From positions 102,021 to 166,020 of the forward strand of contig CAZYBU010000002.1 of assembly GCA_964645775.1 (NCBI GenBank): a DNA stretch of 64,000 nt, given 5' to 3'. The position numbers and the translations under genes are program-made. Shown in pieces: positions 59,483-64,000 of the stretch; the stretch's first letter is position 1; the number at the start of each line of letters is the position of its first letter. The notes beneath the pieces were generated by a model, which did not search any database, was not told the origin of the DNA, and saw only the letters and a list, made by a program, of their open reading frames with translations. The stretch comes from CAZYBU01 sp964645775 (GTDB lineage: Bacteria; Spirochaetota; UBA4802; UBA5550).

Positions 59483-60835
59483 ATGGGAACTGAAAACAGG
59501 TTATCGACACCGAGGGTCATACTTTTTGGAAGCGGAAACGCCGGGATAAACCTCGTCAATATCCTGGTCCAGACCTGGCTCTTCTATTTTCTCGATCCCG
59601 GAACGGGCCGGACCCTTATACCGGCCGCCTATATCGGGTCGATTCTCATGTTCGGCCGAATCATCGACGCGGTATCTGATCCGATTATCGGGAACTGGTC
59701 CGACCGTCTTCGGTCGAAGCACGGCAGGAGAATCCCCTTCCTGGCCCTGAGCGCCCTTCCCCTGATCCTGATCAGTTTCCTGATCTTCTTTGAACCATCC
59801 TACGCCGGCTCCATGACATTGCGGGTCATTGTCCTGGCCCTTCTGCTGGGACTCTTCTATATTCTCTTTACCGCTTTCGCGGCCCCTTACCTGGGTATGA
59901 TCCCGGACCTCTCTCCCGCCCGGGACGACAGGGTAAATCTCTCCACATCCTCGGCCGTCTTCAACCTGATGGGAACGGCGATTGCCCTGATCGCCATGCC
60001 CCTTCTCCTGGAGTTCTTTGCAAGAGAGAAGGGTACCTTCGACGGTATGGCTTTCATACCCTCTACCGCCATAATCGCACTCCTTGCCCTGGGGACCTTT
60101 GTACTTACCATTGTCGGGGTTTTTCCCTACAGGAACCGGGGCGAAGGTCCCACAGAGAATAACATCCTGGAGAGCATGAAGATGGTCTTTAAAAACCGTC
60201 CCTTCATGGTCTACCTCTTCGGCATGAACATCTTCTGGGGCGGATTCTTCATCGTAAACGTCAGCGTTCCCTACTACGTGACGGTCCTCATGGGCAAGAC
60301 TATCGGCTTCCAGTCAACGGCCCTGGGGATCACCTTCGGGGTGGCGGCAGTCAGTTTTCCCCTAATCAATCTAATGTTGAAACACCTGGGAAACCGGCTG
60401 GTGTCAGTGATTACATCTGCGGTCATGACCGTTGCCCTGATTTTCATATTTTTCGTGCCCAACCCTCCCCTGGGTCTTTCTCCAGCGGTATTCGGAATGA
60501 TTCTCATGGGCATAACCGGCTTTCCCATTTCGGCCCTTTTCATTCTGCCCCAGTCCATGATAGCGGAGCTCTCAGACTTTCGTCTGCCGGACGGATCAAA
60601 ACCGGGTGAGGCCATATACTTCGGGGTCCAGGGTCTGGTCCTGAAATTTTTCGTGGGTGTCTCCTCCCTGGTGGCCAGTATCCTCTTCGACGTCTTCGGC
60701 AATACCGTGGAGAGGCCCCTGGGTATCCAGCTCACGGGACCCGTGGTATCCTCCTTCGCGCTGTTCGCCCTGATACTATTTCTCTTCTTCTATCCGGACG
60801 ACCGGAAGGGTCTGCACCGCCCGGCGGACATCTAA
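59483..60835 (+). CDS. GPH-family (MelB-like) glycoside:cation symporter
   Basis: 450 residues, about 12 membrane helices. Family features: LVQTWLFYFLDP, FGRIIDAVSDPIIGNWSDR with the aspartates used for cation coupling, RSKHGRRIPFL in the first cytoplasmic loop, and DLSPARDDRVNLSTSSAVF. It imports a glycoside with Na+ or H+. The ribosome site is AGGGAGG. It is downstream of the family 1 glycosidase, which supports a beta-glucoside substrate. Its stop overlaps the convergent hypothetical gene by four bases. Confidence 0.93.
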   Translation: MGTENRLSTPRVILFGSGNAGINLVNILVQTWLFYFLDPGTGRTLIPAAYIGSILMFGRIIDAVSDPIIGNWSDRLRSKHGRRIPFLALSALPLILISFLIFFEPSYAGSMTLRVIVLALLLGLFYILFTAFAAPYLGMIPDLSPARDDRVNLSTSSAVFNLMGTAIALIAMPLLLEFFAREKGTFDGMAFIPSTAIIALLALGTFVLTIVGVFPYRNRGEGPTENNILESMKMVFKNRPFMVYLFGMNIFWGGFFIVNVSVPYYVTVLMGKTIGFQSTALGITFGVAAVSFPLINLMLKHLGNRLVSVITSAVMTVALIFIFFVPNPPLGLSPAVFGMILMGITGFPISALFILPQSMIAELSDFRLPDGSKPGEAIYFGVQGLVLKFFVGVSSLVASILFDVFGNTVERPLGIQLTGPVVSSFALFALILFLFFYPDDRKGLHRPADI

Positions 60836-61320
60836 ATGGAAAAGCCGCTTTTCGAAAGATCCAGGGTAACAGCGTAGGTGTTCTCCATGCCGGGCACCGG
60901 TACGATGCCTTCTTCCTCCGGGAACTCGAATCCGGGAGGAAGTCCGGGTACGGTGGTAAATTTCACATTTTTGAACTCCTCCAGGGTAAGCTCCTGGATC
61001 TTCAGTTTCGATATCCAGAAGGGACCGAACGTATTGTACTCCCGGTTGTGCTCCCTGGCTATGCGTGAGTTGATCCACTGCATGATCCGTGAAACCTCTT
61101 CCCTCCCGGACAGCTCCTGGATATAGAGGTCCATCCGGTTTCCACCGATGGAACGCCCCCTCTCAAGGTACCCGAATTTACGGCCGGCCTCATCCAGGGT
61201 CTGACCCACGACTCTGAGGTGAAAGGGGTCGTTAAGATCTACCTGGGGCCAGCAGATACGATTTACGTGATAGACCGGGAACTTCACGGTCGGTTTTCTC
61301 CGTCCGCTGCGCTTTTTCAT
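60832..61320 (-). CDS. Hypothetical protein
   Basis: 162 residues with AAGGAGGAG before the ATG. It begins very basic (KKRSGRRKPTVKF) and continues as a mixed alpha-beta protein: INRICWPQVDLNDPFHLRVV-like start, then MQWINSRIAREHNREYNTFG and a hydrophobic end. No signal peptide or membrane segment. No family recognised. The basic start could bind nucleic acid, but this is only a guess. It lies alone between the sugar transporter and the 49-bp repeat array. Confidence 0.7.
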   Translation of the reverse strand: MKKRSGRRKPTVKFPVYHVNRICWPQVDLNDPFHLRVVGQTLDEAGRKFGYLERGRSIGGNRMDLYIQELSGREEVSRIMQWINSRIAREHNREYNTFGPFWISKLKIQELTLEEFKNVKFTTVPGLPPGFEFPEEEGIVPVPGMENTYAVTLDLSKSGFSI

Positions 61321-61487
61321 CTTCTCCTCCTTGAAATGCCTCTATCAGGTACACGCCGGGGAGGGATAATATGAAAAAAAAAGTTCGTTGTTTTTGTTAT
61401 TTTTTTACGTCAGGCAGGAGAAGAGTCAGGTCATCTTCAAATTCATCGGAGAGACTCCTGCTTCATTCATATATACCCTGTCAAAAA

Positions 61488-61861
61488 GCGCCCCGAAAGG
61501 GGCGATATAATAAAAATCAGGCAAATCAAAAATAAAGCGCCCCGAAAGGGGCGATATAATAAAAATCAGGCAAACCAAAAATAAAGCGCCCCGAAAGGGG
61601 CGATATAATAAAAATCAGGCAAACCNNNNNNNNNNNNNNNNNNNNNNNNNNNNNNNNNNNNNNNNNNNNNNNNNNNNNNNNNNNNNNNNNNNNNNNNNNN
61701 NNNNNNNNNNNNNNNNNNNNNNNNNGGGGCGATATAATAAAAATCAGGCAAACCAAAAATAAAGCGCCCCGAAAGGGGCGATATAATAAAAATCAGTCAA
61801 ACCAAAAATAAAGCGCCCCGAAAGGGGCGATATAATAAAAATCAGGCAAACCAAAAATAAA
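61488..61861. repeat. 49-bp tandem repeat array with hairpin in each unit
   Basis: Visible units start at 61488, 61537, 61586, (61715), 61764 and 61813, exactly 49 bases apart where resolved, and nearly identical. Each begins GCGCCCC-GAAA-GGGGCG (stem-loop) followed by ATATAATAAAAATCAGGCAA and an A-rich end. On the minus strand each unit reads as a GC hairpin followed by CTTTATTTTT, which is terminator-like. There are no unique spacers, so it is not CRISPR. The gap inside it means the true copy number is unknown. The other parts of 61321-62145 are AT-rich and show no gene. Confidence 0.95.
61626..61725. other. Assembly gap (100 N)
   Basis: Exactly 100 N bases inside the 49-bp array. The distance between unit starts across the gap (129 bases) is not a multiple of 49, so the gap length is nominal. 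Confidence 0.99.
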
Positions 61862-61890
61862 GCGCCCCGAAAGGGGCGCTTTATTTTTGG
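61851..61890. terminator. Perfect 18-bp-stem terminator at the array end
   Basis: CCAAAAATAAAGCGCCCC (61851-61868), loop GAAA, and its exact complement (61873-61890). Only this last copy has both full arms; internal units keep the left arm and a truncated right arm. It is about 255 bases beyond the LysM gene stop and can work in both directions. Confidence 0.75.
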
Positions 61891-62145
61891 TGTATCTCTT
61901 CGAGAATTATCTTAGCTCGCTGAACCGCATACCTTCCCTGATCTTGTTAATCTGAGGCAAACCCTTTGATCTGTTTCTCAGAAGACCCGTCCTTCTGGCC
62001 GGTAAAGAGTTACCCGCCCTTTACGTTTTACCTGATACCGGTTACGCACAAAGCAGTACTATATGCCAAGTTACACATTCAATAATGTAACGATATTGTC
62101 AAGAAATAACCATCAATCCCCGGTAAAAACACCAGGCATGGATGA

Positions 62146-63381
62146 TTAATTTTTTTCACCCGTAAAACGAATACGAAGGCGTTTTATATCTTCTGCGGCA
62201 ATATTTTCAAGTTGGGAAGAGAAGGGCTTTTTCTCGCCCGGTTTGAAATCATTAATGACAAAGCTTTTCTCCATAAGCTCTCTGCCTGCTTTGTCGAAAA
62301 GATGGATTGTAAAGAGGGCGTTATCCCATCTTCTTTCTCCACGGTTTACCATGGCGCCCCGGAGGGAGATCCCATCCTTACCGGCTTCCTTTTCCAATCC
62401 GAGGAAGTAAAAATCTTCACCCGCGATTCCTTCTTTCGGGAAATAAGCGATTGCCGGCACTTCAAGTTTCAGGCCGGGCCAGATATGTCGTGGGTGATTT
62501 ATCTTATCCTGGTTGGCTTTATAGAGATCGGGCCAGAATCTGTATGTGCCGTAAATATGGCGACTGATGGAGACCAGGGAATCTCCCTTTTTCACGGTAT
62601 AGGTCTCTTCATCCAGCAGGGGCTCCGCTTCCTCTCCGGAGAGTTCAGCCTCCCTGCGGGGCGTCTCCGAAGGATCGAGTTTTTCCTCTTTGAGAGCTCC
62701 TTCTTCTTTCTTCTCCTCTTCAGTCTCCCTGTCAACCGCCGCGTTCTTCTGCTGTTCGATCTTCGTTGCGGGTGAGGGAACCTCATCTCCTTCCTCCTCA
62801 ACAAGGAGGCTCAGACCGTAATAGAGGGCCATGGCAAGTATAAAGAGAATAATAGCTCCGATAACAAGTTTAGAGGGGGATACTCCCTTCCACGCGCGTT
62901 CACCCCTGTCCGGCTCCTCCTGCTGCTGCAGCATTGCCTCAGCCCTCTTTTGCCAGGCCACCATCTCCCGGGCCCACTGAGCGTATTTGAGTCCCGCCAG
63001 CCCCTTTATCGTTTTAACCCGGAAGGCCGCTTCCATCAGGTCCGCGTCCTTCTTGCTCACACCCTGGAGTGCGTTCAGCGGCGCCCGGGTAAGCTTACGG
63101 GGCGGGGTCTTCTCATATTTCCTGATCAGTTTATCCTCAAGGGAAGGAGCGGGAATATCGGCCAGCTCACTCTCCGCGAGGTCCACGATCTCCTCGGCCC
63201 AGTGGATGTATTTCAACTCCGCCAGGTCCGCGATGGTCTGTAGATTAAAGGCTTTTTCAAGCCGCGTGGCGTCCTTCTCGCTCAATCCCTGGAGGGCATG
63301 GAGGGGCGCCCCGGGAAGTTCCGCGGGGGACGTGTCCTCGTAATCCTTTATAAGCTTATCTCTGAAATCAGTGCTGGCCAT
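62146..63381 (-). CDS. Membrane-anchored LysM protein with duplicated N-terminal helical domain
   Basis: 411 residues, CGGAG before the ATG. Residues 1-150 hold two copies of a helical unit (LHALQGLSEKDATRLEKAFN, then LNALQGVSKKDADLMEAAFR) resembling helix-hairpin-helix pairs, in the cytoplasm. A membrane helix lies at about 173-193 (LVIGAIILFILAMALYYGLS). An acidic linker precedes a LysM domain (YTVKKGDSLVSISRHIYG, near 265-320) with the extended form seen in tail-type LysM proteins. The last 85 residues form a beta domain (FFLG-like start, FTIHLFDKAGRELMEKSF, FKPGEKKPF) like FxLYD/DUF3426. It could link cytoplasmic partners to peptidoglycan. It diverges from pheS. Confidence 0.85.
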   Translation of the reverse strand: MASTDFRDKLIKDYEDTSPAELPGAPLHALQGLSEKDATRLEKAFNLQTIADLAELKYIHWAEEIVDLAESELADIPAPSLEDKLIRKYEKTPPRKLTRAPLNALQGVSKKDADLMEAAFRVKTIKGLAGLKYAQWAREMVAWQKRAEAMLQQQEEPDRGERAWKGVSPSKLVIGAIILFILAMALYYGLSLLVEEEGDEVPSPATKIEQQKNAAVDRETEEEKKEEGALKEEKLDPSETPRREAELSGEEAEPLLDEETYTVKKGDSLVSISRHIYGTYRFWPDLYKANQDKINHPRHIWPGLKLEVPAIAYFPKEGIAGEDFYFLGLEKEAGKDGISLRGAMVNRGERRWDNALFTIHLFDKAGRELMEKSFVINDFKPGEKKPFSSQLENIAAEDIKRLRIRFTGEKN

Positions 63382-63522
63382 GGCAAACTCCGGAATTCTG
63401 ATAGTGTATTAAACCTGCTTATACGATAGCCATTTGAACAACACTGTCAAACCAATTTTCCTTGACGTATGGAGTCCCCGGGACGTTATTGAACCTTCAT
63501 TTTCCAACCGCAGGAAATCATC

Positions 63523-64000
63523 ATGGAAGAACAGTTACGCACCATAGAGAAAAAGGCGCTGGAGGATATAGACTCCTCCTCATCCGATTCCGGCCTGGAG
63601 GATATCCGGGTCCGTGTCCTGGGACGCAAGGGAGAGCTGACCGGTATCCTGCGCTCCCTCAAGGACCTTTCCCCGGAAGAGAGGGGTCCCGTGGGCAAGC
63701 TCTCAAACGAGATCAAAAAGAGAATTGAAGGAGCCCTGGCGGAGAGGAAGGAAGAACTCTCGAAAAGCAGTATCCAGGGTCTTGCCGACAGGGAGTGGAT
63801 CGACGTCACCCTGGAGAAGGAGGTCCCCTTTCCTCAAAATCGGGGTTTTCTCCATCCCATCTCCCAGATACAGAAGGAGATCGAGGAGATATTCACCTCC
63901 ATGGGTTTCCGTATTCTCGACGGCCCGGAGGTGGAGACCGAATATTACAACTTCGAGGCCCTGAACATTCCGGCCCACCACCCGGCCCGGGACATGCAGG
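63523..64000 (+). CDS. pheS: Phenylalanine-tRNA ligase alpha subunit, 5' part
   Basis: The first 159 residues are present; the gene runs off the window. AGGAA lies before the ATG at 63523. The N-terminal coiled coil (EDIRVRVLGRKGELTGILRS) that binds tRNA is followed by the start of the catalytic core (HPISQIQKEIEEIF, GFRILDGPEVETEYYNFEAL, NIPAHHPARDMQ). It forms a tetramer with PheT, whose gene usually follows. Confidence 0.97.
   Translation, partial: MEEQLRTIEKKALEDIDSSSSDSGLEDIRVRVLGRKGELTGILRSLKDLSPEERGPVGKLSNEIKKRIEGALAERKEELSKSSIQGLADREWIDVTLEKEVPFPQNRGFLHPISQIQKEIEEIFTSMGFRILDGPEVETEYYNFEALNIPAHHPARDMQ

Noticed and set aside
58060..59559. Long open frame on the minus strand (499 codons) opposite the glycosidase gene
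   Set aside because: The plus-strand protein has full family 1 motifs and catalytic residues. The reverse frame shows no domain and is a by-product of GC-rich coding sequence.
61526..61756. Open frame running through the N gap in the 49-bp array
   Set aside because: It is a translation of repeat units and unknown bases. The 49-bp period is not a multiple of three, so no stable protein repeat could result.
61488..61890. Possible CRISPR array
   Set aside because: All 49 bases of each unit are repeated with no unique spacers, and no cas genes are near.
1..64000. tRNA or rRNA genes
   Set aside because: No cloverleaf with a TTCGA-type T-loop and no rRNA signature was noticed in the intergenic regions on either strand. 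A covariance search would be decisive.

Overview
The window most likely comes from a member of the Spirochaetota, probably free-living. The best evidence is the motility block at 22-28 kb: two FlaB-type flagellins with the conserved spirochaete N and C termini, FlaG and a long FliD, all on the minus strand. Base composition is moderately GC-rich in most genes and clearly AT-richer at 13.7-16.2 kb and in several promoter regions. A 100-N run at 61626-61725 shows this is a scaffold with an unresolved repeat. No rRNA, tRNA, transposase, CRISPR array or prophage was seen.

Layout. 1-9 kb, minus strand: a truncated PAS sensor, glnA, a coupled hydantoinase/oxoprolinase-like plus histone-deacetylase-like pair, then an envelope group (NeuB-family sialic-acid-type synthase, small lipoprotein, secreted polysaccharide deacetylase). 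9-18 kb: a secreted CAP protein, a Mth938-like/PEBP pair, a TPR protein with an internal 45-bp tandem repeat, a structured intergenic repeat element, a FecR-domain lipoprotein divergent from a 7TM histidine kinase, and glpK with a small MshEN-like protein. 18-22 kb: ilvE, argH and a P-loop kinase/EthD pair. 22-28 kb: the flagellin-flaG-fliD block. 28-37 kb: an NhaD-type Na+/H+ antiporter behind a repeat-bearing leader, a degenerate GGDEF membrane protein, a D-Ala-D-Ala carboxypeptidase lipoprotein, an Ldh_2-family oxidoreductase and folD. 37-44 kb: a penicillin-acylase-family enzyme with a TIM-barrel isomerase, and an ECF sigma / anti-sigma / VWA operon. 44-48 kb: a SpoIIE-type phosphatase and an MCP, both preceded by the same palindrome. 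48-55.5 kb: a five-gene beta-oxidation operon divergent from a TetR regulator. 55.5-61 kb: a Tat-exported sulfatase, a ferredoxin-nitroreductase, a family 1 glycosidase and its GPH sugar transporter. 61-64 kb: a 49-bp tandem array with the assembly gap, a LysM membrane protein and the start of pheS.

How the parts fit. The fatty-acid genes form a near-complete degradation pathway with a plausible local repressor. The glycosidase and GPH transporter form a beta-glucoside uptake and cleavage unit. The sigma/anti-sigma/VWA genes look like one envelope-signalling operon. The flagellin transcripts carry two identical boxA-like sequences and a perfect 19-bp hairpin, which suggests control of transcript elongation or stability.

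The most novel signals are non-coding: (1) a dispersed imperfect repeat family in divergent promoter regions (8.9-9.05 kb, two copies at 28.46-28.75 kb, a partial copy at 16.02 kb); (2) boxA-like sites in flagellin mRNA; (3) the 49-bp hairpin array; (4) mutually exclusive stems at 30.96-31.01 kb; and (5) a G-tract at the apparent start of the phosphatase gene that would set its reading frame.
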